A program made the translations under genes and the position numbers. A stretch of DNA of 64,000 nt, taken from IMG/VR virus record IMGVR_UViG_3300030419_007641, positions 24,992 to 88,991 of that record; one strand, 5' to 3'. Source of the stretch: a virus. The notes beneath the pieces are model-generated. The model was not told the DNA's origin, did no database searches, and saw only the letters and a list, made by a program, of their open reading frames with translations. Position 1 is the stretch's first letter; every line of letters begins with the position of its first letter. Positions 20,152-28,812 of the stretch are shown in pieces.

Positions 20152-20622
20152 GTGTTGGAACAGATTATATTAGAAAATAGCTCAGAAAAACAAGCTAAGC
20201 TTTTGGAGCCGGCAAAGCGTGCACATAAAAAGCCAGATATTGGCGTCGAAATCCAAAATAAATCAGCTTACTATGTTATTCGAGACTGCGCAATGATTAC
20301 GCAAAAGTATCTTGTTCATCACATTTGGAGCTCTTACCAGAACCCGTTTGAAGCCTTGAAAGGAAAATTTACCAAGGAGCATATAGCAGATTTTTTGAAA
20401 AGAGCTAAAAAGGATAGCGCTGTTAATCATCTCAAACATATTGTTATTAATGACATTAAAGATAGGTTTGATACTACCATAACTACTACAACTAACTTTG
20501 ATTATAGTAAGGAAGAAGATGATATTTATAAGTACTATAGTGACGCAGAAGAGACAGAAGATGAGACCGTCGTAGAGCAACAAATGACTGAAGAAGAAAT
20601 GCTCCTAAAATATTTGACCTAG
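20152..20622 (+). CDS. hypothetical protein, 156 aa
   Basis: The GTG start is set by the late box just upstream. Residues 30-105 form a helical domain (VIRDCAMITQKYLVHHIWSS; HIADFLKRAKKDSAVNHLKHIVIND), and the C-terminal 45 residues are very acidic. Convergent with the nucleotide-sugar operon. No family recognised. Confidence 0.65.
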   Translation: MLEQIILENSSEKQAKLLEPAKRAHKKPDIGVEIQNKSAYYVIRDCAMITQKYLVHHIWSSYQNPFEALKGKFTKEHIADFLKRAKKDSAVNHLKHIVINDIKDRFDTTITTTTNFDYSKEEDDIYKYYSDAEETEDETVVEQQMTEEEMLLKYLT

Positions 20623-20625
20623 GAG

Positions 20626-21618
20626 TTAGGATGTATATTTTTCAACATAGTACTTAATTGTTTCCTCAAGAAAGAATCCTCCCTGGCAATTTACAGCGTG
20701 TAAGCTGTGCTTTGTAGAAAGCGCATATTTAAAATCGTGGCCTTTCCTATCCTCTACAAACTCTATATACTCCATGCGCGCCCCTTCTCGCTTTCTTTTA
20801 TACTCCGGGTAATGAAATTCCATACGATCAATAATTTCGTTAACTACTCTTATATTAGATTGTTCTATACAACCGGGAATATTGTATACTTCACCCGACT
20901 CACCTTCAGCTAGTACTTCTAAAATAGCCTCAGCATGGTCTTCAACGTGTACCCATTCTCTAATATTCTCTCCCGTTCCATAAACAGGTATTTTATCTCC
21001 TCGAATGATAGATCTAATTACAGTCGGAATTAATTTTTCGTCATGTTGCCGTGGTCCATAATTATTACAGCACCTGGTAATACAAGCGTTAATGCCAAAC
21101 GTTTCAATATAAGCCTGTACAAGAAGATCTGAACTAGCTTTAGTTGCTGAATAAGGCGACCTAGGAGCAAGAGGACTCTCTTCTGTAAAGGGAGGATCAT
21201 CCTTTCCTAAATGACCGTACACCTCATCAGTAGAGACATGTACCATTCTAGCATTGTGCTTTCTAACTATCTCTAAAATATTTGCTGTCCCCTTTACGTT
21301 AGATTCAACAAACGCTAATGGGTTATCAATTGAACGGTCTACATGTGACTCAGCTGCTAAATGAATTACATGATCAATTTTTTTTGGAAGATAATCTTCG
21401 ATATAGTCAGAGCAAATATCAACATGTATATTAGTAACTGGCGCTTCTGGCTTTGTGCGAATATTTTTATAACAAGAACCAACGCCCATTTTATCTACAT
21501 TGTAGATATTAATAGCATCCGGATCTTCTAAATTTTTACATTTGGCTAAAACAATTAGTTTATCGATTACATATGAACCAATGAAACCACATCCACCTGT
21601 TACTAATATATTGCTCAT
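20626..21618 (-). CDS. rfbB: dTDP-glucose 4,6-dehydratase-like, 330 aa
   Basis: Extended short-chain dehydrogenase that would convert dTDP-glucose to dTDP-4-keto-6-deoxyglucose. It has a Rossmann TGGCGFIGSY at the N-terminus, the S-T-D-E-V-Y-G segment with the Thr/Asp/Glu catalytic triad (about 128-134), Y-x-x-x-K as YSATK (about 157-161), and the sugar-binding REWVHVEDH block. Length is normal. It is the last gene of a five-gene overlapping operon. No dTDP-sugar epimerase is present, so the product may feed the adjacent reductase or host pathways. Confidence 0.85.
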   Translation of the reverse strand: MSNILVTGGCGFIGSYVIDKLIVLAKCKNLEDPDAINIYNVDKMGVGSCYKNIRTKPEAPVTNIHVDICSDYIEDYLPKKIDHVIHLAAESHVDRSIDNPLAFVESNVKGTANILEIVRKHNARMVHVSTDEVYGHLGKDDPPFTEESPLAPRSPYSATKASSDLLVQAYIETFGINACITRCCNNYGPRQHDEKLIPTVIRSIIRGDKIPVYGTGENIREWVHVEDHAEAILEVLAEGESGEVYNIPGCIEQSNIRVVNEIIDRMEFHYPEYKRKREGARMEYIEFVEDRKGHDFKYALSTKHSLHAVNCQGGFFLEETIKYYVEKYTS

Positions 21619-22049
21619 TTTATAATGTCGGGGTTCTGTTTAATAGTTTGTTTTGTGATTAGATCTTTTAACTTTGTTGTAGACCAATCATGAGACCTAG
21701 TTGTGTAAATGACCTTTAAAGGTAAATCATCACCGGTGAAAGATTTACCGATATAGTCCTCTCCGAGAATTCTAACATGTGGCTTCCAGAATTTGATCAG
21801 CTCATATAACTCTTCTTCTGTTTGATAGATATATACATCATCAATATATTTGATAGACATTAATGTTCTATACCTTTCGTACAACGGTATAACAGGCCTA
21901 TACTTAGTATACCTTGTAGCTGAAGGGTCTCTTTGCAAGAACACTAAAAATTTATCACAATGTCTCTTTGCTTCTTCAAAAGTATATATGTAACCTGGAT
22001 GTAATAAATCAAAGTTACCGGCTGTAAATCCTATTATTTCGTTCTTCAT
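21615..22049 (-). CDS. cytidylyltransferase-like nucleotidyltransferase, 144 aa
   Basis: Belongs to the TagD/glycerol-3-phosphate and HldE-C cytidylyltransferase fold: GFTAGNFDLLHPGY near the N-terminus and a C-terminal (W)STTKLKDLI motif, spaced as in the family. The usual HxGH is HPGY here, so the second His is Tyr and catalysis may be altered or the substrate unusual. It would couple a sugar- or polyol-phosphate to CTP. It overlaps the dTDP-glucose dehydratase gene by 4 bp. Confidence 0.8.
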   Translation of the reverse strand: MKNEIIGFTAGNFDLLHPGYIYTFEEAKRHCDKFLVFLQRDPSATRYTKYRPVIPLYERYRTLMSIKYIDDVYIYQTEEELYELIKFWKPHVRILGEDYIGKSFTGDDLPLKVIYTTRSHDWSTTKLKDLITKQTIKQNPDIIK

Positions 22050-22050
22050 T

Positions 22051-23037
22051 TTATAAACTCACAACCCAGTGATCAACCATTTCATCTATCATAGATTCAA
22101 AAGTATATCTAGGCTCCCATCCTGTAGCTTCTCTTAGCTTAGTACTATCACCCTTTAACACGTCTAGTTCTTCTGGTCGCAAAAACTTTTTATCTTGTGT
22201 AACAAATTTTTTCCAATCTAAATCAAGCCTTTTAAATACGTGCTTAACTAGATCTAACACTGTATGTGATACTCCTGTAGCGCATACAAAATCGCCCGAC
22301 TCTTCTTGCTGCAACATTAACCACATAGCTTCCACATAATCTTTTGCATGCCCCCAGTCTCGAGCTGCATGTAAATTTCCTAAAGTTAATTCCTTACTAA
22401 GGCCCTTTGATATTTCTACAGCTCCTTTAGCTACTTTGTTAGTAACAAAATTGCTTCCGCGTCTTGGAGACTCGTGATTAAAAAGTATCCCATTAGAAAT
22501 AAACATACCATATGAATTTCTGTAGTTGCGGCAAATATTATATGAAAAGACTTTAGCACAACCATATGGTGATACCGGGTGCATTAAAGTAGTTTCACGT
22601 TGATAGCCATCTTCGTCAATATTATTACCAAACATTTCAGAAGAAGATGCTTGATAAATTTTAGCATCTGGTTTTATGAGGCGAACTGCCTCTAATAAAT
22701 TTAGGGTACCAATACCAGTTGTATTTGCTGTATATATTGGCTGATCAAAAGATACTCTTACATGTGATTGCGCTGCAAGATTATATACCTCGTCGGGTTG
22801 AGACTCTTGAATAATTCTAACAAGAGACGATAGATCAGTCATATCTACGTACTGTAAATTATTCTTAATCTTATCGTAAACATCATTTAAACGGGCAGTT
22901 TGATTCTCTGCAACGGAATTACGTTTTACTGTTCCCCATACTTCATATCCTTTATCTACTAAAAATTCAGCGAGATAAGAACCATCCTGTCCATTTATAC
23001 CTGTAATGAGAGCTACTTTACCGTCTTGCTTTGTCAT
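22051..23037 (-). CDS. gmd: GDP-mannose 4,6-dehydratase, 328 aa
   Basis: Converts GDP-mannose to GDP-4-keto-6-deoxymannose. Features: ALITGINGQDGSYLAEFL Rossmann start, S-S-S-E-M-F-G catalytic segment, YGCAK (Y-x-x-x-K), NHESPRRG and the RDWGHAKDYVEAMW block typical of GMD. Slightly shorter than the bacterial enzyme (about 370), mostly at the C-terminus. Overlaps the GDP-fucose synthase gene by 20 bp, so the pair likely makes GDP-fucose together. Confidence 0.9.
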   Translation of the reverse strand: MTKQDGKVALITGINGQDGSYLAEFLVDKGYEVWGTVKRNSVAENQTARLNDVYDKIKNNLQYVDMTDLSSLVRIIQESQPDEVYNLAAQSHVRVSFDQPIYTANTTGIGTLNLLEAVRLIKPDAKIYQASSSEMFGNNIDEDGYQRETTLMHPVSPYGCAKVFSYNICRNYRNSYGMFISNGILFNHESPRRGSNFVTNKVAKGAVEISKGLSKELTLGNLHAARDWGHAKDYVEAMWLMLQQEESGDFVCATGVSHTVLDLVKHVFKRLDLDWKKFVTQDKKFLRPEELDVLKGDSTKLREATGWEPRYTFESMIDEMVDHWVVSL

Positions 23038-23950
23038 AATTTTCTTTAAACCATTCTACTGTTTGTTTTATTCCTTCTTCGATTGGCGTAAACTTAAATG
23101 CTGGTACTAAGCTCTTTATTAGCGAATTGTCTGATGGCTTTCTATATTGACCATCAGGCTTTGACCTATCAAATTTTACCTTACCAGTAAATTTAAATTC
23201 CTTTACTAATAAATCAACTAGATGTTCGATACTTATTTCATCTGAAGTAGATAAAATAAGAGGATCTTCTCCATCATAGTTATGAAGCACCCACTTTGTA
23301 AGCTCTGCTACGTCGCGCGAGAAAATAAACTCGCGAAGAGGCTTCCCTGACCCCCATACATTAAAATCTGTACCGTCACGCTGCGCCTTGTACAATTTAT
23401 GAATAAGCATAGGTACTACATGACCATGCTCTAAGGAAAAGTTATCATTAGGTCCATAGATATTTGTAGGTATTACACAAGAATATTTTCGTCCGTATTG
23501 CTCCCTGTATGCTCTAATTTGAACCTCTGCCATCCTCTTAGCATGGGCATAACCAAAATTAGATTCATGTGGTTCTCCTAAATGAATTTTTGTATGATCT
23601 AGAGGATATTCAACATCTGCCGGGAATGCACATGTAGTCAAAAACGCTACTAACCTTTTAACGCCCCATACATTAGCTTGATCAATAACGTTGGTGTTCA
23701 TCATTAAATTTTTATAGAAATACTCACCTTTATATTTCATATTTGAACCCAAACCCCCAACCTTAGCCGCGGCATGTATAACCTTTGTAGGTCGGTGGTT
23801 CATAAACATTGAATTTACTTGCGACTGTTTAGTTAAATTATACTGACTGCTACCTATTGAAGTTACTTCATCGGATGTCGAATTATAAGCTTCAGCTAAA
23901 GCACGTCCGACCAGACCCGAGCCACCGGTTATCAGAATCTTTTCCCTCAT
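23018..23950 (-). CDS. fcl: GDP-L-fucose synthase-like epimerase/reductase, 310 aa
   Basis: GDP-4-keto-6-deoxymannose 3,5-epimerase/4-reductase: ITGGSGLVGRAL Rossmann motif, AAAKVGGLGSNM, a Ser/Thr-Cys catalytic segment (TTCAFP), YAHAK (Y-x-x-x-K), NIYGPNDNFSLEHGHVVPML and the SGKPLREFIFSRDVA block. Normal length. Next to gmd, so GDP-L-fucose or a related GDP-6-deoxysugar is the expected product. Confidence 0.9.
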   Translation of the reverse strand: MREKILITGGSGLVGRALAEAYNSTSDEVTSIGSSQYNLTKQSQVNSMFMNHRPTKVIHAAAKVGGLGSNMKYKGEYFYKNLMMNTNVIDQANVWGVKRLVAFLTTCAFPADVEYPLDHTKIHLGEPHESNFGYAHAKRMAEVQIRAYREQYGRKYSCVIPTNIYGPNDNFSLEHGHVVPMLIHKLYKAQRDGTDFNVWGSGKPLREFIFSRDVAELTKWVLHNYDGEDPLILSTSDEISIEHLVDLLVKEFKFTGKVKFDRSKPDGQYRKPSDNSLIKSLVPAFKFTPIEEGIKQTVEWFKENYDKARR

Positions 23951-24825
23951 ATAGATATATTAGCTAACGCCTTTTTAATTGCAACCTCCTCATCAAGAAG
24001 TCTAAATCCATACTCCTTTTCCAGCTTCTTAGTGCTAAGGATACAATTAGATCTGTTAGCTTTTGTATTGAGCTCTTCGAAGTGTACCCATTTCCAGCTT
24101 GTATTATGCAATCCTTTTTCTTTCATTATACCTGTAACTTGGTCTGTAGATAGAGGAACAGGGTTTACAAAATTTAAAATGTTTTTCTCCTTAGCAGGGT
24201 ATTTTCCTTTAATGAACAATGTAATAAAATTTACTAGATCGGGAATATAGGTCTTTGAATTAACATACGTAACTAAGTTGTCATAGTTTAATAACTTAGT
24301 CAGTATAGATCTCTCATGAAGGTTATTGCAAAAAGGCATTCTTACTCTTAGTATTAATCCGTAGTCACTTCCTAACTCATATGCGTGCTTGCTTTTAGAA
24401 TATGTAGAAGCTTCTTCATCAAACAAACCAAAATTAGGATCATCCTTTTCTGTGTATTGCTTTTCATACCCATTATATATACATCCTGAAGAAATATGAA
24501 TATAATTAATACCGTGCAATTTGCACATATTACTTACGCGTAAAGGGGCAAATGTATTAAGCTCGTAGCATAGATCTTGTTTTTCTTCTGCCTGATCCAC
24601 ATTTGGTCGACCCGTAAACCCGGAACAATTAATTACGTAATCGTATTTTGCTACGGCGCCAGGTCTGCCAGTTGGTGACTGCCTGTAGAGTAGTCGCTTA
24701 ACAAGGGTATTGACATCAGTATAATTAAACCATTTTTTACTCTCAAAATCTACAGAAGCAAATGATTTTAGTTTGTCATTGAGATAGCTCCCAATGTAAC
24801 CTTTTCCTAATATTAATATGTTCAT
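23947..24825 (-). CDS. RmlD-like NAD(P)-dependent sugar reductase, 292 aa
   Basis: A Rossmann-fold dehydrogenase: ILILGKGYIGSYL start, NCSGFTGRPNVDQAEE and a Y-S-K-S-K motif (Y-x-x-x-K), resembling dTDP-4-dehydrorhamnose reductases. The substrate is unclear because no epimerase is here. Overlaps both neighbours by 4 bp in the operon. A short insertion (RQSPTGRPGAVAK) interrupts the region after the first beta-alpha units. Confidence 0.75.
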   Translation of the reverse strand: MNILILGKGYIGSYLNDKLKSFASVDFESKKWFNYTDVNTLVKRLLYRQSPTGRPGAVAKYDYVINCSGFTGRPNVDQAEEKQDLCYELNTFAPLRVSNMCKLHGINYIHISSGCIYNGYEKQYTEKDDPNFGLFDEEASTYSKSKHAYELGSDYGLILRVRMPFCNNLHERSILTKLLNYDNLVTYVNSKTYIPDLVNFITLFIKGKYPAKEKNILNFVNPVPLSTDQVTGIMKEKGLHNTSWKWVHFEELNTKANRSNCILSTKKLEKEYGFRLLDEEVAIKKALANISI

Positions 24826-25877
24826 ATTTCTAAAGTAGAGGTCTCATATATTTTACTATGCGTCTTTGTACATCTTACGAACGTAGCGCATTTAGATAAA
24901 TGCTTTAATTTTGAAGCACCTACATAAGTACACGCGCTTCTTACACCTCCTAAAATGTCTTGTATAATACCCTCCATCGGCCCTTTATATGGAATAGCAA
25001 CTCTTCTACCTTCGGATGTTCTATAATCCTTTAATCCGCCGTTGTGCTTTTCATTGGCCTTCTTACTACTCATACCATAAAACTCAACATATTCTTTATC
25101 AAGGATCGTGACCTTTTCGCCTCCTCCTTCTGTTGACCCGGCTAACATAGACCCTAGCATTACAAAATCAGCTCCTGCTCCAAATGCTTTAGCTACATCA
25201 CCGGGTGTAGTACACCCACCATCAGCAATAATATGACCATTAAGTCCATGAGCTGCATCAGCGCATTCAGCAATACAACTAAACTGTGGATAGCCAACTC
25301 CTGTTTTAATTCTAGTTGTGCACACACTTCCGGATCCTATTCCAACCTTAACTACATCTGCTCCAGCTAAGAGTAGCTCTTCGACCATCTCACCAGTTAC
25401 AACATTGCCGGCGAATATATTTGAGTCAGGGTAGCTATCTCTAACCTTTCTTACAAAGTCAACAAACGCTTGACTGTAACCATTTGCAACATCTACACAA
25501 ATATTTTTAACTTTAACATGCTTACTAATACGTCTTAATTTATTAAAGTCATTATCATTTCTTCCAATGGAAACAGCTACATTCTCTCGTTGCTTATTTA
25601 CAGTATAGAGGCTTAGCGCATCTATTAGAGAGTTTTCATCAATATCCTTTTTATAGCAGGTAAACAGGTTTAATGATGAAAGCGTTTCACCAACTTCTAA
25701 CTCACCAACACCGTCCATATTGGCAGCCATAATAGGTATGCCTTCAAAATATGACCCGCCGTGTAAAAAATTATACGTTCTACGCAGGTCTACATCTCTT
25801 CTAGATGTGAGTGTAGATCTCTTTGGTCTAATAAGCACATCGTCGAAGTCTAATTTAAGATCAGTTTCTATACGCAT
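24822..25877 (-). CDS. guaC: GMP reductase, 351 aa
   Basis: The IMPDH/GMPR family enzyme that converts GMP to IMP with NADPH. The barrel signature KVGIGSGSVCTTR carries the catalytic Cys at residue 186, the same position as in E. coli GuaC. GGCTTPGDVAKAFGAGADFVMLG, EFYGMSSKKA and ILGGVRSACTYVGASKLK are GuaC hallmarks. The CBS domains of IMP dehydrogenase are absent. It is first in the nucleotide-sugar operon, where it could redirect guanine nucleotides for phage synthesis or adjust GTP/GDP-sugar supply (inference). Confidence 0.92.
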   Translation of the reverse strand: MRIETDLKLDFDDVLIRPKRSTLTSRRDVDLRRTYNFLHGGSYFEGIPIMAANMDGVGELEVGETLSSLNLFTCYKKDIDENSLIDALSLYTVNKQRENVAVSIGRNDNDFNKLRRISKHVKVKNICVDVANGYSQAFVDFVRKVRDSYPDSNIFAGNVVTGEMVEELLLAGADVVKVGIGSGSVCTTRIKTGVGYPQFSCIAECADAAHGLNGHIIADGGCTTPGDVAKAFGAGADFVMLGSMLAGSTEGGGEKVTILDKEYVEFYGMSSKKANEKHNGGLKDYRTSEGRRVAIPYKGPMEGIIQDILGGVRSACTYVGASKLKHLSKCATFVRCTKTHSKIYETSTLEI

Positions 25878-25915
25878 TCCTTTATATTATAAAGGACTAA
25901 TGAATAATTCAACTC

Positions 25916-26131
25916 TTAATCTTCATCAACATCAGTAATCAGCCCTTTAATCGCTTCAACACTAGCTTCTCCCTCACTTAAGACCTCTTCAATATCCTCT
26001 ACAAATTGATCAGCTGCTGATTCTAATTCATAATCCTCCGTTGAATCTAATAGCTCTTTAACGTCATAAAGAGAATCGTATAATGTTTGAACTTTTGTAT
26101 CAAATTTTTTAAGTAATGAAGACCTTGTCAT
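25916..26131 (-). CDS. small acidic helical protein, 71 aa
   Basis: MTRSSLLKKFDTKVQTLYDSLYDVKELLDSTED...: acidic coiled-coil-like. Its ATG lies 7 nt after a TATAAATA late box on the minus strand that overlaps the divergent box of the SOD gene. Function unknown. Confidence 0.65.
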   Translation of the reverse strand: MTRSSLLKKFDTKVQTLYDSLYDVKELLDSTEDYELESAADQFVEDIEEVLSEGEASVEAIKGLITDVDED

Positions 26132-26138
26132 GCTACTC

Positions 26139-26152
26139 TATTTATATAAATA
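26139..26152. promoter_or_regulatory. overlapping divergent late boxes (TATTTATATAAATA)
   Basis: A 14-bp palindrome holds TATAAATA on the plus strand (26145-26152, toward the SOD gene at 26162) and TATAAATA on the minus strand (26139-26146, toward the gene starting at 26131). Both match the T4 late consensus exactly, and the two could compete for polymerase. Confidence 0.7.
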
Positions 26153-26161
26153 CATTTATCA

Positions 26162-26785
26162 ATGTCTTTCAAAAGTCAAGTAAATTTAATTCTAGAAAAA
26201 AATGAAGGTTATAAGCCGATTACCTTGCCCTATAAGCTTGATGCACTAGAACCTGTAATTAGTTATAAAACTAATAATTTTCATTATAATGATCACTACA
26301 AAGGATACGTCAAAAAGCTTAATAAGGCAATGGGAAGTAGAAGAAAGCCACCTCTGCCCGAGTTAGTAACAAATATTAAAAAATATAATGATAAAATTAG
26401 AGACAATGCGGGAGGAGCTTATAATCATCAATTGTTTTTTAACATGTTAACAACTGGTGGTAGTGAACTAACAGGAGAATTAAAGGATATAATTAACAAG
26501 CGTTTTGGATCAGTTGCTAACTTCAAGTCTAAATTTATTGAAAATGCCTTGGATCAATTTGGATCCGGATGGGGCTGGCTTGTAGAAAAAAATGGAAGAT
26601 TGGACATTGTGCGTACAGCTAATCAAGATAATCCTTTAATGCACAATATGGGGAGGCCGATCCTAGGAGTTGATGTCTGGGAGCATGCTTATTATCTCAC
26701 CTATGGTCCTAAGAGAAAGGAATGGCTAAAGAAGTTCTTTGATATTGTTAACTGGAATTTTTGCTCAGCTCTTCTAGCAACTTAG
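26162..26785 (+). CDS. sodA: superoxide dismutase, Mn-type, with targeting-like N-terminus, 207 aa
   Basis: An Fe/Mn SOD that disproportionates superoxide. Metal ligands appear as H41, H89, D171 and H175 (DVWEHAYY). NAGG at 82-85 and Q155 (NQDNP) are the MnSOD pattern rather than FeSOD. Full length. Residues 1-13 (MSFKSQVNLILEK) resemble the N-terminal motif of nearby phage proteins (FDKQASKILREN) and contain I-L-E, a possible prohead-protease site. Phage SODs are rare, so it may be packaged and protect DNA or host, which is inference. It is transcribed from TATAAATA and converges with gene 26782-27486. Confidence 0.93.
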   Translation: MSFKSQVNLILEKNEGYKPITLPYKLDALEPVISYKTNNFHYNDHYKGYVKKLNKAMGSRRKPPLPELVTNIKKYNDKIRDNAGGAYNHQLFFNMLTTGGSELTGELKDIINKRFGSVANFKSKFIENALDQFGSGWGWLVEKNGRLDIVRTANQDNPLMHNMGRPILGVDVWEHAYYLTYGPKRKEWLKKFFDIVNWNFCSALLAT

Positions 26786-27486
26786 CTATTTGGATTCATA
26801 AAGAAAATCTGACAAGAATTTCTAGATCCTTGCAAACTAACATTATCACTTCCGACTCCATGCCATGTTTTATCTGTACGTGTAAAACACACCAACCGGT
26901 TGGGTAAAAATTCAGCCTTCTTATACTCTTTTAGAAGTTTTGTACCTGCATCTCTGGTATTAATATAGCTTCCAGTACCCTCTTCATAAATAGAAAGTCC
27001 AAGATCTCTATTAGTATCATCAACAGGGCAGTAAAATAACAGAGTAAATACATTACCAGGTTGATCTGTGTGTGGTAAAATCTTATAATCAGTCTGATCT
27101 TTAATAAGACAAAAATCTAAATATTGATAACTGTCTCGCTTTATACTAAATGTTTCAGATAGAGCAGTAAATAATTTATTTTGATTCTCCAACCACAATC
27201 CTGTAAATTCATTTATTTTATTGTAGTTTGGAAATTTATTTTGCTCCTTCACAAACGAAATAATCCTGTCGCCTACTGAATGTGTCTCACCTACCAATCC
27301 TCCTTGCTCACGATACACCTCAACATTTTCACGGTTATCAGATGCTTCTAGAAGATTAATTTCATTAATTTCTTGAGCTAAAATTTTGTAGTCATCTTCT
27401 GGTATAAAGTTATCAATGATAAGATGCTCATAAGGCTCTTTAAAAGTTTCTGTAGTTTTAATTTTATGTAAAATATACTCTAACAT
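26782..27486 (-). CDS. 2-oxoglutarate/Fe(II)-dependent oxygenase-like protein, 234 aa
   Basis: Double-stranded beta-helix signature: PHTDQPGNVFTLLFYCPVD with H-x-D (about 138-140), a distal His in DKTWHGVG, and C-terminal strands. T4-like marine phages commonly carry such oxygenases (prolyl-hydroxylase-like) of unknown substrate. Overlaps the end of the SOD gene by 4 bp, in the opposite direction. Conserved C-terminal Arg for 2OG binding may be the R in SRNSCQI. Confidence 0.75.
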   Translation of the reverse strand: MLEYILHKIKTTETFKEPYEHLIIDNFIPEDDYKILAQEINEINLLEASDNRENVEVYREQGGLVGETHSVGDRIISFVKEQNKFPNYNKINEFTGLWLENQNKLFTALSETFSIKRDSYQYLDFCLIKDQTDYKILPHTDQPGNVFTLLFYCPVDDTNRDLGLSIYEEGTGSYINTRDAGTKLLKEYKKAEFLPNRLVCFTRTDKTWHGVGSDNVSLQGSRNSCQIFFMNPNS

Positions 27487-27505
27487 CTTTGCTATTTAGT
27501 AAGGA

Positions 27506-28195
27506 TTACTTGCTATTCAACTGATGTTGTAAGATAGCTTCTACCTCAGCTTTCATATAATTTATATGATAGGATAAGAATCTATCATCCTGTAAGTAAA
27601 ATATTACACATTTTCTACACCTCTTACCAGACATCTTTTCATACAAATATGCATAAAGTGACAATTGTAGCCCATATAAATTAAACTCACAATTGTGTAG
27701 ATGGCTTACTGGATCCTTCAAGCGCTCTGAGTAAGGCGAACTAAACCTAAACCGTTTATTGGTTTTAAAATCTCCAATTGTAAATTCATGCTTATGTTCG
27801 TATATAAGATCTGCTGTTCCTGCTACACCATTATCTTCATCATATAAAAGGTTCTCACTTAAAACATTTTTAAATGAATCTATAGAGCGCTCCACAGCCT
27901 TGTCATAAGATTTACACAACCACCCATAATTATCCTCCACATCTCCATAGTTAATATAATCTTCAAGCACTGCATGAATATTGGTACCCCTAGTACATGC
28001 TTTGTTCTTTTCTTGCTCCCACATTTCTAGCACTAACTCCTGAGGCACACCTTCTCTATCTGCTACTCTCTTTGAATGGCCATCTCTATCGAAAGGTTGC
28101 TTATACTCACCTAGTAGAGTTGTTACTGATATAAAGGGTTCGTTTGTGTCTACATGAGTGTATGTATGAGATTTTTCATCGAATTTAATTTTCAC
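27506..28195 (-). CDS. PD-(D/E)XK (RecB/Cas4-like) nuclease, 229 aa
   Basis: The N-terminus is a beta-rich start (MKIKFDEKSHTYTHVD), with ISVTTLLGEYK and ACTRGTNIHAVLEDY (RecB-family motif I with His). Then comes the active-site block TADLIYEHKHEFTIGDFKTNK (D-x14-D-x-K pattern, about 115-135), and a C-terminal Gln-Tyr motif (LYGLQLSLYAYLYE). Likely a phage exonuclease or DNA repair nuclease. Cysteines near the end could hint at an Fe-S-like Cas4 relation but are too few to be sure. Confidence 0.85.
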   Translation of the reverse strand: MKIKFDEKSHTYTHVDTNEPFISVTTLLGEYKQPFDRDGHSKRVADREGVPQELVLEMWEQEKNKACTRGTNIHAVLEDYINYGDVEDNYGWLCKSYDKAVERSIDSFKNVLSENLLYDEDNGVAGTADLIYEHKHEFTIGDFKTNKRFRFSSPYSERLKDPVSHLHNCEFNLYGLQLSLYAYLYEKMSGKRCRKCVIFYLQDDRFLSYHINYMKAEVEAILQHQLNSK

Positions 28196-28232
28196 CTATC
28201 TTATTATATCTAGGATTCCTCTATTTCAAGAC

Positions 28233-28240
28233 TATAAATA
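28233..28240 (+). promoter_or_regulatory. perfect late box TATAAATA
   Basis: Exact T4 late consensus, 7 nt before the ATG at 28248. Confidence 0.75.
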
Positions 28241-28247
28241 ATATAGT

Positions 28248-28565
28248 ATGGAACCTGATAAGTCCTTGTTAAACGAGTTTGTAAGTGGTGGATGGATTGT
28301 ACCTCTCATAGGAGCAGGTGGTATGCTGGCGCGCTTACTGTCCTCAGGTAATAAACTAACGTGGGTTCAGCAACTCAAAAAAATTCTCACCGCTGCTATT
28401 GCATCATTAATAGCTTGGTTTGTGCTAGAACAAACAGAGATATCCTCACTATATAAGGCCATGACATATGGTATCATAGGTGTTATATCACCTGAGGTTA
28501 TAACAGGAATTGTAAAACTTGGTAAGCGCTTTGCTGATAATCCAGAAAAGATTATAGAAAAATGA
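28248..28565 (+). CDS. holin-like membrane protein, 105 aa
   Basis: Three hydrophobic segments (about 13-31, 44-60, 68-90) with charged ends (GKRFADNPEKIIEK), the layout of phage holins of about 100 residues. No endolysin is in this window. The next gene overlaps by 4 bp and is also a membrane protein, so the pair could be a lysis module or a holin/antiholin pair (inference). Confidence 0.6.
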   Translation: MEPDKSLLNEFVSGGWIVPLIGAGGMLARLLSSGNKLTWVQQLKKILTAAIASLIAWFVLEQTEISSLYKAMTYGIIGVISPEVITGIVKLGKRFADNPEKIIEK

Positions 28566-28801
28566 AACCAAAGTATTTAGTTTATATACTAACAGCTATA
28601 ATTGTAGCATTTGTACTACGTGGTTACTTTGCTGCGGAGGAGGTACAATTAATATTACAGGCAGCAGAGCAAGGCGAAACAGAACATATTAACTGCCCTG
28701 CGGCATGTGAATCAATCGATAACTTTCAAACACATTTAATATTATCTGCTGTTTTTGCTGTTTCTATAGCTACATGTTGTCGATTAAAAGCTCCGAAGTA
28801 A
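28562..28801 (+). CDS. small membrane protein, 79 aa
   Basis: Two hydrophobic segments (about 4-23 and 59-73), with a middle extracellular loop containing C-P-A-A-C and a C-terminal C-C pair. Overlaps the holin-like gene start-to-stop (ATGA). Could be an accessory to lysis or a signal anchored protein; not assigned. Confidence 0.6.
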   Translation: MKPKYLVYILTAIIVAFVLRGYFAAEEVQLILQAAEQGETEHINCPAACESIDNFQTHLILSAVFAVSIATCCRLKAPK

Positions 28802-28812
28802 TTACTTCTTAC

